The translations under genes and the position numbers were made by a program. The notes beneath the pieces were generated by a model. It did not search any database and was not told the origin of the DNA. It saw nothing but the letters and a program-made list of their open reading frames with translations. From contig NC_023135.1 in the NCBI RefSeq assembly GCF_000511355.1, positions 3,436,371 to 3,500,370 on the forward strand: a DNA stretch of 64,000 bases, written 5' to 3'. This document shows, piece after piece, positions 1 through 8,072 of this stretch. This DNA comes from Leisingera methylohalidivorans DSM 14336 (GTDB lineage: Bacteria; Pseudomonadota; Alphaproteobacteria; Rhodobacterales; Rhodobacteraceae). How positions within the stretch are numbered: position 1 is the stretch's first letter; each line of letters begins with the position of its first letter.

Positions 1-469
1 CGGGGCTTTGCGTCGCGCGAATGAGTTCTTCTGCCGGTTCGCCGCGCAGGCGGTTCTCGGCGTCTTCGGCCAAAGTGTCGCGATGGGCGGTCAGTTCTGT
101 CTGAGCCAAGCAGCTTTTCGACGATCCAGGGTTTTGGATTTGCCCGCCTCACGACAAGGGCAGGAACGACTTCATCACAGATTTCGACAAGCCTCTGGGC
201 GGCCGATCCGGCTACGATTTGGACCTCGGTGGCTGCAGGATCGTTGCTGTTCCGGCGCATTGCCGCCTCGATCCGGTCGCGGGCTGCAGCCTCAGATTGG
301 TAACGGAACGTACCTATCAATGCGCGCGCCGCCGCATGGCCGGGCAGCTCCACACCTGAACGATGGCAAGCACTGCTCCAAGCCGATTTACGAGTTCAAA
401 TCCGCGCTCCAACACCGCGTCATCTTGCGGAAACCGTTCCACTGCCGCGAGGATTCGTGTGGCTATCAT
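1..469 (-). pseudogene. Decayed universal stress protein (UspA) gene, open at left edge
   Basis: Reading leftwards from the ATG at 469, the frame gives an UspA-type start (MIATRILAAVE), then after a frameshift near 320 a second stretch with PGHAAARALIGTF and AAARDRIEAAMRR, followed by VQIVAGSAAQRLVEICDEV and PALVVRRAN, and a third frame with AEELIRATQSP. These follow the order of a UspA domain (strand 1, helix, nucleotide-loop region, C-terminal LIRxxxxPV). At least two frameshifts make it a pseudogene. The family binds ATP or AMP and responds to stress; no function is expected here. The C-terminus lies beyond the window. Confidence 0.65.
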
Positions 470-631
470 GGTTCTTACTCCTGACTGCGGCTGGTGTGCC
501 GATTTGCCGTTCCAGGCGTGGCTTACCGTTGTTTCGCATCTGTCCAAAAGCAGTGATCGCGCTTCCAGCGGCCGCATGGGCCCTCGTGCTCCGTGTTGCG
601 GCGGCAGCGATGCCGATCCTGTCAAAACCTG

Positions 632-832
632 TCAGATCGAAACCGGTTTGCGGGCCGTCGCCGCCTGCGGTTTCGATCCGCGGGTGGACGCCGCAGGCCG
701 TCCGCCGTCACCATCCCGCCGAGCGACACGTACGGCGCCTGGCACCTTTGACTTTGGGCGCGTTGCGCGTGCTGGTTCGGGTTGGAAAAGTGCAGGGAAC
801 AATTCTTCGAAATCGGCATTGGAAATCATCAT
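632..832 (-). CDS. Unrecognised short gene or gene fragment
   Basis: A 66-codon frame starts with MMISNADFEELFP and is preceded by a purine-rich AGAGAGGG about eight bases upstream of the ATG, so the start looks real. The rest is Arg/Ala/Pro-rich with no domain I recognise and stops early. Related-looking residues continue in other frames towards the usp relic, so this may be the surviving N-terminus of a longer decayed gene. No function is assigned. Confidence 0.25.
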   Translation of the reverse strand: MMISNADFEELFPALFQPEPARATRPKSKVPGAVRVARRDGDGGRPAASTRGSKPQAATARKPVSI

Positions 833-961
833 CGGCGTAACCCTCTCTCATAGACAGTGTCGGTCGCTTGCGGATCATGCGTCTTGTGCCGATCTGCCAG
901 GGGCAAAAGACCAGCGAGAAACACCCTGAAAAAAGGATTTTCAATTACTTCTTATAGGCTT

Positions 962-1128
962 GGCGATCACCCGCCCCAATCAGGTCTGGTTTACTGACAT
1001 AACCAACATTCCCATGCACCTGGGTTCCTTCATTTGGTCGCGATCATGGACTGGCACAGCGGAAAGGTGTGGAGCTGGCGGTTATCGAACACGATGATCG
1101 CCGGGTCCTGCATCAAGGCCTTGAAGGA
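962..1128 (+). pseudogene. IS3-family OrfB (rve) fragment
   Basis: Two adjacent frames encode the catalytic-core segment of an IS3-family integrase-type transposase: NQVWFTDITNIPM, then after a frameshift near 1035 VAIMDWHSGKVWSWRLSNTM and a short helix ending CIKALKEALDR. The first Asp of the DDE motif (TDIT) is present; the rest is missing. The piece abuts an IS110 relic with no spacer, so one element was probably cut by the other. Confidence 0.7.
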
Positions 1129-1224
1129 AGCGCTGGATCGTTTGCATGCGTTGTGCGGCTTCATTGGCCCTCGCATCCGCGCGGATGTCTGCAGTCAGAG
1201 CCTCGATTTTCTTCTGCGTGCCGA

Positions 1225-1773
1225 TCAGTTGGCGCCGTTAGGTTTGAAGACCGGATCTGCGAGTTCGTCAAGGAGAGACATGACCTTGATGAGATCATAC
1301 AGCTGTTGCTGGCGGCGAGGCGAAAGCTGCGGGAAGAGTTTGCCCGTTTTCAGCATTTGGCTCTGACCGTCGCTGAAAATGATGTAACTAGCAACCGCCT
1401 TATGACAATCCCGGCGGTCGGGCCGGTCACGGCCGTGGCATTTGCTAGCACAATCGATATCCCGGCCTGTTTCCGGAATTCACGAACCTTACGGGCAGTT
1501 CTCGGGCTGACGCCTATGCTCCATCAATCAGGCGAAAGCAGGCGCGCCGGCCGGATGTCGCAATGCGGCGATACAGCAGTGCGCGCACTGCTTTACAAGG
1601 CCGCTTAGGTTCTGCTCACCTGGGTTAAGAAGTGGTCCTGGCTGAAAGCCAGGGCCGTGAAACTGGCAACGCGCAGCAGCCACCGGCAGGCCATCGTCGT
1701 GCTGGACCGCCGCCTGGCTGTAATCATGCACCGGATGTGGAGCGACGGAACCGAATTTTCTTGGGAAAAGTAA
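1225..1773 (+). pseudogene. IS110-family transposase, C-terminal part with in-frame stop
   Basis: The frame carries DRICEFVKERHDL, a helical segment, then RLMTIPAVGPVTAVAFAS and VLGLTPMLHQSGESRR, the transposase_20 (IS116/IS110/IS902) domain that holds the catalytic Ser in this family. A TAG at 1606-1608 interrupts it. The frame then resumes with VLLTWVKKWSW and ends LAVIMHRMWSDGTEF before a normal stop. The N-terminal RuvC-like half is missing, so the element is dead. Confidence 0.8.
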
Positions 1774-2220
1774 AGCCTAACGACGCGGCCGGAATGGCCG
1801 GATGATGACTGTCTTCTGAGGTCCGCCCAAGTTGGCAAAATGTCCTTCGCGGGACGGTGGATGCAGTGAGCTCGCGATTTCCGCAATGCCGGCGGCGCCC
1901 ATGCCGCCGGGACGGTTCTAAGATTGAACCGCTTTGTTCCTCTTATCCCATCATGGGAGGGCCGGAGTGCCGATCCCGACGAGAAGCGAGACCCCGCGGA
2001 AGAAAAAGTTGCCGGCTTGGAATTCGTTCGATGACACTTGACTTAAACCCGCCGAATAGAGAAGCGGAAATCAACAACGTGCCCTGAAACAGAGTCATTC
2101 GCTCTGGTCAAAATTTACCATAATTTCGCTTACACGTTTTCAAGTGGGTAGCGGGGCACATTCTAGATTGGGTTGCGACTTTTGAGTGATAACAGCCTGT
2201 TGGCACTCAAAAGGACAAAT
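1774..2220. other. Non-coding IS junction region
   Basis: No credible gene is visible. The last roughly 100 bases resemble the left end of the following IS30-type element, with AT-rich sequence and a short direct repeat of the bases around gtgataacagcctgtt. The rest is unexplained debris between two elements. Confidence 0.4.
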
Positions 2221-2665
2221 GATGAAACGTCCCTACAAGCAGCCGAGCCTGGAAGAACGACGCAAGATCAAGCAATGGCACGGAGCCAAAGTCAGCGCGG
2301 ACGTGAATGCAGAGCGCCCCGGCCGCGACAGAGCGGCATTTTCCGCGGGCTCCGGCGCAATCATTATCAGGACGCAGAGATGGCCAAGGTCGCCGGGTAT
2401 GTCGGCGGTGTTGCTTCGATGAAGGCGCTTTCCCGGCGTCAGAAGGACCGGAAGTTGATACGGCACCCCGAGCTGCGGGAACTGATCATCGAACGGATCA
2501 AATACGGTTGGACACCTGAGCAAATTGCCGGCCGCCTTCGCTATGAAGGCGCGCTTGTGCCATTATGCCAAGAGGCCATTTACAGGTTCGCCTATTCCAA
2601 AGAAGGTATGAAAGAAGATCTATGGTGATACCTGCCGGAACATGGCCTGACATCACGCGACAAGC
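2221..2665 (+). pseudogene. IS30-family transposase, N-terminal half, broken
   Basis: The start MMKRPYKQPSLEERRKI is the helix-turn-helix entry of IS30 transposases. A frameshift near 2310 moves to another frame that continues with FRGLRRNHYQDAEM, then RKLIRHPELRELIIERIK and YGWTPEQIAGRLRYEG. A TGA at 2626-2628 interrupts the sequence just before YLPEH. The element then runs into the IS110 at about 2650, so the DDE core is lost. Confidence 0.8.
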
Positions 2666-3383
2666 GGAACCGGCCCGGAGCGTCAATCGGCGACCGGGCC
2701 GTTAGCGCGACCTCGGCGCCGGCGCCTGGCATCGTCAGCATCAGTCTGCTGGCCTCGTCCTGACGTGCGGGCGCAAGGACCCGGCGCTCGAGGGCGGACA
2801 GTTCGCCGCGCAGCGCCGTTCGGGCGCTCAGGATGGCTGCAGCTGCGGCTTCAAGCGCAGAGTTTCCTGCGACCAGTTCGCGGATCCGCGCCTCGTAGCG
2901 GCTCTTGCCGGCCGAACCAGGCTTCAGTCCGAAGCTGCGCAGCACCCCGAAGAGCGACTGCTCGATATCCAGCAGCGCTTTCTGAACCGCCTTGCGGGCG
3001 CTAAGAAGAGCGCGCACCTCTTGGGCCGAAACCGACTTGCAATGGACCGGCCTGAACCACCCCATGCGCAGCAGCCGGGCGATCCCCTCGGCATCGCGGC
3101 GGTCGGTCTTGACGTGCATCGCCTTCAAGACCGCCTTGACCTGGCGCGCCTCCATCAGGATCAGCTTGAACCCCGCCTCCCGCAAGCCGCGGTGGAGCTA
3201 CTGCGGCAGTGGGCCGGCCTCGAGCCCGATCGCCTCGATGCGCCACGGCAGATCGCCCAGAAACACATTGAAAGCCTCGGGCTTGCTGTCGAGCTGCGCC
3301 CGCTTCACGATCTGCCCACGTTCGTCTAGCACGCAGACTGCGGAGCTCGCGAGCGAAACGCCAATGCCGATGAAAGTCTTCAT
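2650..3383 (-). pseudogene. IS110-family transposase with amber at a Trp codon, 3' truncated
   Basis: The ATG at 3383 opens MKTFIGIGVSLASSAV, the RuvC-like (DEDD) N-terminus of IS110 transposases; the usual first Asp in 'GxDVS' is Val here. The frame is interrupted by TAG at 3198-3200, where the family has Trp (QWLHRGLREAG). It then continues with VKTDRRDAEGIARLLRMGW and the helical linker into the transposase_20 domain (LMTMPGAGAEVAL). It breaks off near 2650 against IS30 sequence, so the C-terminal Ser domain is incomplete. Inactive. Confidence 0.85.
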
Positions 3384-3673
3384 GTCGTCCTCTTCCGAGA
3401 AGTGAAAGCGCCAGCCTATCAGTACCTGACCGCACCAAGGCGACATCTGGAAACCGTCGCCGCCATTTGCGACACCGCCCCCATGGAACCCGCGAAGATC
3501 ACCGCCCTGTAACTGCGGCCGAACCAAGGTCGCAGAGAAAAGTTACACCGGCTCTCTGGACATTAACGACCGTGGTGGCGTCAGGACCCACTTTGATGGT
3601 TCGGTCCGATGCTCTCACGCTGCTTTTGGACACCTAATGGTGAGAAGGCCATGACGCTGGCATCTTCGGGACC
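3384..3673. other. Region without a supported intact gene
   Basis: This is upstream sequence of the minus-strand IS110 and the decayed tail of the small gene that follows. On the minus strand the bases just left of 3674 still read as the family-like continuation GPEDASVMAF for about 30 codons beyond the small gene's TAA. Nothing else is recognisable. Confidence 0.4.
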
Positions 3674-3808
3674 TTAGACCCAGATCACGCCATCTTCCGG
3701 CTCCAGTTTGATGGCGAAAGCGAGCAGCTGATCGACGGTCTCACCTAATTCGGCAGCGACGCGGTCGATGGTCTTGACGGAATGGATCTTGTTCAACTGC
3801 ATGGTCAT
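3674..3808 (-). pseudogene. Small conserved alphaproteobacterial hypothetical protein, prematurely stopped
   Basis: This 44-aa frame reads NKIHSVKTIDRVAAELGE and then KLEPEDGVIWV before TAA. I recall a small conserved hypothetical family of plasmids and islands with this opening and a 'DGVIWVYG-EDGVMAF' core. Here the expected Tyr codon is TAA and the remaining family-like residues (GPEDASVMAFSP) continue in frame after the stop. A single change (TAT/TAC to TAA) therefore truncates it. Its function is unknown; it commonly sits near mobile elements. Confidence 0.45.
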
Positions 3809-3887
3809 GCCGGCTTAGCCAAGGGCTGGCACTTCCCAGTGCCTTAGGTGGACGGCTCAAACTTGCAAGTGTTTTCTGCAGATATAT

Positions 3888-4071
3888 CAACGGCGGTTTG
3901 ATTTCCGGCCACAGGGCGGCGCACCACAACCCGGTCCAGAAACCCTTAGCAGACCGGCTGTGGAAGGCAGGAAAACCGCACAAAGTCATCATCATTGCTA
4001 TCGCCCGCAAGTTTGCGACAATGGTGATTGCACTCCGCAAATCTCGCCAGAAATGGGCCGCTCAGACCGCC
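3888..4071 (+). pseudogene. IS110/IS1111-type transposase, C-terminal remnant
   Basis: The frame reads HNPVQKPLADRLWKAGKPHK and ends ARKFATMVIALRKSRQKWA followed by TGA, the characteristic C-terminal helices of IS1111-group IS110 transposases. Only about 60 residues remain. Confidence 0.6.
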
Positions 4072-4214
4072 TGAACAATACAGTTGCAGGCAGTTCTTCA
4101 GTTAAAATGGCGCGTGTTCACCAGATATTCAGGTTTCGTTGCCAGGGTTTTACCCACCGAGTTTAGCGTGGATCTTCGAGTGTTTGTGCGAGTCATGTAA
4201 GGGAGTCGAACCCG

Positions 4215-5429
4215 ATGCCAATCATCAAGTTATACGATTGGTCGCTTTATACGATGCCATCGGCAATCCCGATGTCGGACATAGAGGGCGATTCCCATGC
4301 CAACGATCCGGACAGCCCGGATTATAATGCCTCGGCGCCAACATGGATCGGTGAAACCTTCACATTCAACGGCGGATCAGGTTCCCAGATAGATATCGTT
4401 GATGACGACGGTCAATTCGAGGACGGATATGTAGAAACTGGCGGAGCTCAGACACTTGGCCAAGATGTCACCATAAATGGTGTGACGTATCTGGCCGGTT
4501 CTGTCGTTGAGAATGAGTTCTCAATGCTGGATGCTGCTGGCAATGAAGTGTTCGTTGTCAGGATCGACGGTGTTAACGTTGGTTTTGGCTATCCAGAGGG
4601 GCAAGAACCTGTCAACGGAACATCATTTACCGCTGCACAAGGGCGCGATGGCGATCCAGTGGATAGCGGCGACGGAACATCCACCAGTTCGGAGCCCTAC
4701 GCCAACATAGTCTGCTATGCCCCTGGTACGATGATCGACACACCGGACGGGCCGCGCCCGGTGGAGACGTTGAAACCTGGCGATTTGGTTCTGACGCGGG
4801 ATCACGGCCCGCAGTTAATCCGCTGGGCACGCTGCAGCGTCCATCCGCTGGAAGAGGTCGAAGCCGACGCCAAGCCGGTGCAGATCAAGGCCGAGGCATT
4901 GGGTCCTAACCTGCCTGCAAAGGACCTGATCGTCTCGCCGCAACACCGCATATTTGTCGGCGGGAACGGGCAATTAGACAAGGTGTTCACCAGCGAGGCT
5001 TTCGCGCCTGCAAAATCCCTGACGGCGGTACCGGGCATCCGTCATATGAAGGGCAAGAGAAAGATCACATGGGTACACTTCGCCTGTGACCGGCACGAGG
5101 TTGTCACTGCCAATGGCTGCCTGTCGGAATCGCTGCTGCTCGGGCCGATGGTCGTGAACGGGTTGACCGCCGCCGAGCGTCGCGCGGTCGTCGGCATTTT
5201 CGGTCGTGCGCCCGCACCCAATGCGGCCCTGAACGGCCCGCCCGCACTGGATTGCCTGACGGTTGGCACCGTCAGACGCCAAATCGCCAAACAACGCAAA
5301 GACAAGGATCGTATCTTGGCCAAGGAAATCCAGAAATGGGATCTCGACCTTGCGATGGAAAAACACGAGGCAGAGCGGTTTGCAGAAAGCTATCGCACGG
5401 CACAGAGCAAAGCCCGGCAGAAATCCTGA
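4215..5429 (+). CDS. Hint-domain protein (Hint_2 type), 404 aa, possible IstB-derived tail
   Basis: GGGAG about nine bases before the ATG supports the start. Residues 1-160 are acidic and repeat-poor, as in secreted roseobacter Hint proteins. The Hint fold follows: nucleophile Cys167 in VCYAPGTMIDTPDG, KPGDLVLTRDHGPQ, and the His block LIVSPQHRIFV. Such stand-alone Hint_2 proteins are common in roseobacters; self-cleavage is possible but not demonstrated, and no N-terminal signal peptide is obvious. The last 13 residues (SYRTAQSKARQKS) closely match the C-terminus of the IstB at 25539 (SYRLAQSKARQNS), and IS3 sequence begins directly after the stop. The native C-terminus has therefore probably been replaced. 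Confidence 0.8.
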   Translation: MPIIKLYDWSLYTMPSAIPMSDIEGDSHANDPDSPDYNASAPTWIGETFTFNGGSGSQIDIVDDDGQFEDGYVETGGAQTLGQDVTINGVTYLAGSVVENEFSMLDAAGNEVFVVRIDGVNVGFGYPEGQEPVNGTSFTAAQGRDGDPVDSGDGTSTSSEPYANIVCYAPGTMIDTPDGPRPVETLKPGDLVLTRDHGPQLIRWARCSVHPLEEVEADAKPVQIKAEALGPNLPAKDLIVSPQHRIFVGGNGQLDKVFTSEAFAPAKSLTAVPGIRHMKGKRKITWVHFACDRHEVVTANGCLSESLLLGPMVVNGLTAAERRAVVGIFGRAPAPNAALNGPPALDCLTVGTVRRQIAKQRKDKDRILAKEIQKWDLDLAMEKHEAERFAESYRTAQSKARQKS

Positions 5430-5786
5430 ATCAGAGCCGGCAACGGCAGTGAGTTCATTTCGCGCGACTTGGATCTTTGGGCCTGCGCCAACGACGTCAC
5501 GCTGGACTTCTCAAGGCCCGGAAAACCAACGGACAACGGGTTCATCGAGGCATTCAACAGCAAGCTGCGGGCGGAATGACTGAATACCCATTGGTTCATA
5601 AGCCTTGCGGATGCCCGCGAAAAGCCGGAGGATTAGCGTAGACACTGCAACGAGGACAGACCTCGCAGTGCGATCGGGTACAACGTCCCGATCGCCATGC
5701 AATATCCTGATGGTGCCACCAGCCCGTCATCGTGAAACAGCCGGGAAATTCCAGCCTACGGTGGTCCAATGTTGGGGCTCAGAGCA
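5429..5786 (+). mobile_element. IS3-family (IS407-like) 3' remnant with terminal repeat
   Basis: Immediately after the Hint stop the frame reads NGSEFISRDLDLW, DFSRPGKPTDNGFIEAFN and ends NEDRPRSAIGYNVP, the last quarter of an IS3 OrfB. Stops occur at 5577-5579 (TGA for Cys in 'AECLN') and 5634-5636 (TAG for Trp in 'EAWRR'). The end at 5780-5786 (cagagca) matches the terminal inverted repeat of the fuller copy at 12087-13361. Confidence 0.75.
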
Positions 5787-6069
5787 CCAATCCCAAGGAC
5801 TTTCCGCGAGGTGGAGGAAAATTGGGGCTCAGGTCACTAACAGTTCCGGAATTACATTTTGAGCGACCGCGTCATCCACAACAGTCATGTCCCACGAAGA
5901 GGTGTAACTCCGGGTAGCGCTCTGGCCCTGTTCGTGCTGGACTCTGCATTGAGGATGGCAAGGCGCAGAGACGCTGCCTCGCAAAATTTGCGGCACTCCC
6001 GGTAGCTGCGATAAATACTTAAACTTCTTTCAGGAAATCTACTGTCTGGAATGCAGGCTGCAACCGCAG
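5787..6069. other. Gap without a gene
   Basis: No credible coding frame and no recognised repeat were seen between the IS3 end and the transporter terminator. Confidence 0.4.
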
Positions 6070-6092
6070 CCGGGGCGCAAAACGCACCCCGG
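6070..6092 (-). terminator. Hairpin after the OFA transporter gene
   Basis: CCGGGG at 6070-6075 pairs with CCCCGG at 6087-6092, with two further inner pairs, just beyond the minus-strand stop at 6102. In transcript orientation a short GTTTTG lies in the loop rather than a U-tract after the stem, so intrinsic termination is plausible but weak. Confidence 0.4.
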
Positions 6093-6101
6093 ACGCCGGT
6101 T

Positions 6102-7823
6102 TTACTCCCCGGGGACGGCCTGCAGCTCCGGGTCGTCATGGTGGTGATGCTCTTTCACCGGGCGCATCACGAGATTGGCAAAGAAGGCCGCCGCCAGCAG
6201 CGCCGCCATGCAGTACATCGTGGTGTTGTAGAGGCTCGGCGTCGGATCGACGGTGCCCGCGGGGGCGATCTCCATCAGCTTGGCGATGGTCACGGTCTTG
6301 GCCGCCACCAGCTGGTCCAGCTGCGTCACCGGGGCGCCGAACTTCTCGGCAAAGGCGGCGGGGTCGATCTTGGCCGCCAGGTCCTGCACCGCGCTGGTTA
6401 CCGACATCTGCCGCAGCGAAGTTATGGCCAGCGGCCCGAGCACACCCGCTGTCGACCAGGCCGTCAGCAGGCGGCCGTGGATGCCGCCCACATGCATGGT
6501 GCCGAACATATCCGCGAGATAGGCCGGGATGGTGGCAAAACCACCGCCATACATCGAGAAGATCAGCATGGTCGCGAGGTAGAACCCCATCAGATAGATC
6601 AGCGACGGGTTCGCCGCGGCAGCCGAGGCGAAATAGGGGATCGACAGATACAGCACGGTACCCAGCACGAAGAAACACATATAGGTGGCCTTGCGCCCGA
6701 TATAGTCCGAGGTCGACGCCCAGAAGAACCGCCCGACCATGTTGAAGACGGAAATCATCAACACGTAGGTCGAGGCGAAAGCGGCGGTTGCCACCAGCGG
6801 CATCACCGAGCCGAAAATCTCAGACATCATTGTCTTGGCAACACCGATCACGCCGATGCCGGCAGTCACATTGAAGCACAGCATCACCCACAGCTGCCAG
6901 AACTGCGGCGTCTTCAGCGCCTGGTCGATATGCACGTTGTTCTGCGTCACCAAACCCGAGGCCGCAGGTTTCGGCGTCCAGCCCGCCGGTGCCCAGTCCT
7001 TGGCCGGAACCCGGTACTGGAAGGCGGCGAGGATCATCACCACGAAATAGAGGATACCCAAGGTCATGAAGGTCTGCGCGGCGCCGGTATTGCCGGTACC
7101 GACTGCATAGGCGCCGGCCTCCCCGCCGAACTCGGCAGCCTGCGCCGCGCTGGCGATCACCACCTCGATTTTGCCTTGCGCGGTTTCCGCAAAGACCCGG
7201 CCGTTTTCAACCACGGTCTGCACCGCGTCCTTGGCACCGAGATAGGTCGGTTCGGTTTCATAGAGATCCAGCAGCCAGCCCTTGACCGGCGCGGCAATCA
7301 TCGCACCGCCGCCAAAGCCCATGATTGCCATGCCGGTTGCCATGCCGCGCCGGTCGGGGAACCAGCGGATCAGGGTCGAAACCGGAGACACATAGCCCAG
7401 TCCCAGACCGCAGCCGCCAAGCACCCCGTAGCCCAGATAAACCAGCCACAGCTGATGGCTGGAAATGCCGAACGACCCAACAATGAAACCGCCGCCCCAC
7501 AGCAGCGCTGCCACCACGCCCACCATGCGGGGGCCGACCTCTTCCAGCCATTTGCCGGCAAAAGCGGCGGCCAGCCCGAGGAAAACAATAGCCACTGAAA
7601 AGATCCAGACAACCGAGCCGAGGCTCCAGTCATCGGCGCTGGAAGCCACCACCCCCAGCTCGCGGGTCAGAGGCGGGTTGAACACCGACCAAGCGTAGAC
7701 CGAGCCAATGCAGAGATGAATGGCGATGGATGCCGGCGGCACCCGCCAGCGGTTGAAGCCGGGTTCAGCGGTGATGTGGCTCTTGTGCAGAAAACCCAGC
7801 CCGCCTGGTGATCGGTTGTTCAT
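6102..7823 (-). CDS. OFA-family MFS transporter (oxalate/formate antiporter family)
   Basis: This 573-aa protein has about 12 membrane segments with the OFA layout. After a cytoplasmic N-terminus come PPASIAIHLCIGSVYAWSVF, a long loop between the halves (roughly residues 190-290, including KGWLLDLYETEPTYLGAKD), and the second-half motif GRFFWASTSDYIGRKATY. The C-terminus is His/Asp-rich (KEHHHHDDPE). The start at 7823 has AGGAGGACAAC upstream. It is followed by the genes of a two-component system on the same strand, so uptake or exchange of a small carboxylate (formate, oxalate or another acid) under sensor control is likely. The nearby fdsD-like gene favours formate, but the substrate is an inference. 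Confidence 0.9.
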   Translation of the reverse strand: MNNRSPGGLGFLHKSHITAEPGFNRWRVPPASIAIHLCIGSVYAWSVFNPPLTRELGVVASSADDWSLGSVVWIFSVAIVFLGLAAAFAGKWLEEVGPRMVGVVAALLWGGGFIVGSFGISSHQLWLVYLGYGVLGGCGLGLGYVSPVSTLIRWFPDRRGMATGMAIMGFGGGAMIAAPVKGWLLDLYETEPTYLGAKDAVQTVVENGRVFAETAQGKIEVVIASAAQAAEFGGEAGAYAVGTGNTGAAQTFMTLGILYFVVMILAAFQYRVPAKDWAPAGWTPKPAASGLVTQNNVHIDQALKTPQFWQLWVMLCFNVTAGIGVIGVAKTMMSEIFGSVMPLVATAAFASTYVLMISVFNMVGRFFWASTSDYIGRKATYMCFFVLGTVLYLSIPYFASAAAANPSLIYLMGFYLATMLIFSMYGGGFATIPAYLADMFGTMHVGGIHGRLLTAWSTAGVLGPLAITSLRQMSVTSAVQDLAAKIDPAAFAEKFGAPVTQLDQLVAAKTVTIAKLMEIAPAGTVDPTPSLYNTTMYCMAALLAAAFFANLVMRPVKEHHHHDDPELQAVPGE

Positions 7824-7950
7824 AAGTTGTCCTCCCTAGTGCTGTCCCGGTGGCTGCAACCTCCTATTGCGGCCGCCCGGAATGGCTTACGGCAAAGCGC
7901 CGCAGCTTGAAAAAGGCGGCGGGAAGATCCATCTGTCAAATAAAAAATTT

Positions 7951-7966
7951 AGCAAACACAATGACT
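7951..7966 (-). promoter_or_regulatory. Possible sigma54-type promoter for the OFA gene
   Basis: On the minus strand the bases read AGTCAT-N5-TTGCT, compared with TGGCAC-N5-TTGCA/T. The -12 part is good, but the -24 GG is only half matched. It lies about 130 bases before the start codon and just inside the palindromic boxes. This is a weak candidate. Confidence 0.3.
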
Positions 7967-7971
7967 TATGC

Positions 7972-8069
7972 GGCCATTTTGTCTGACTCTCGGCAGGCCT
8001 TTTAATAATCGCGGGACATTTTGTCCGCGCCGGGGCCCCGGCTCCTTGCGGATTTTATCCAATTTGTCC
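7972..8069. promoter_or_regulatory. Three phased GGACA-N3-TGTCC-like boxes
   Basis: A perfect inverted repeat GGACATTTTGTCC lies at 8014-8026. A degenerate copy (ggccattttgtct) lies at 7972-7984 and a half-conserved copy (tatccaatttgtcc region, TTTGTCC at 8063-8069) at 8057-8069. Centres are 42 and 43 bases apart, close to four helical turns. They lie 155-240 bases upstream of the OFA start, where enhancer sites of NtrC/DctD-type activators are usually found. The adjacent regulator at 10041-11402 is the obvious candidate binder. Confidence 0.55.
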
Positions 8070-8072
8070 ACA

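Noticed and set aside
6051..7598. Plus-strand 515-codon open frame opposite the OFA gene
   Set aside because: It is antisense to a well-supported 573-aa transporter; its His/Arg/Gly-rich product has no domain and reflects third-position GC bias.
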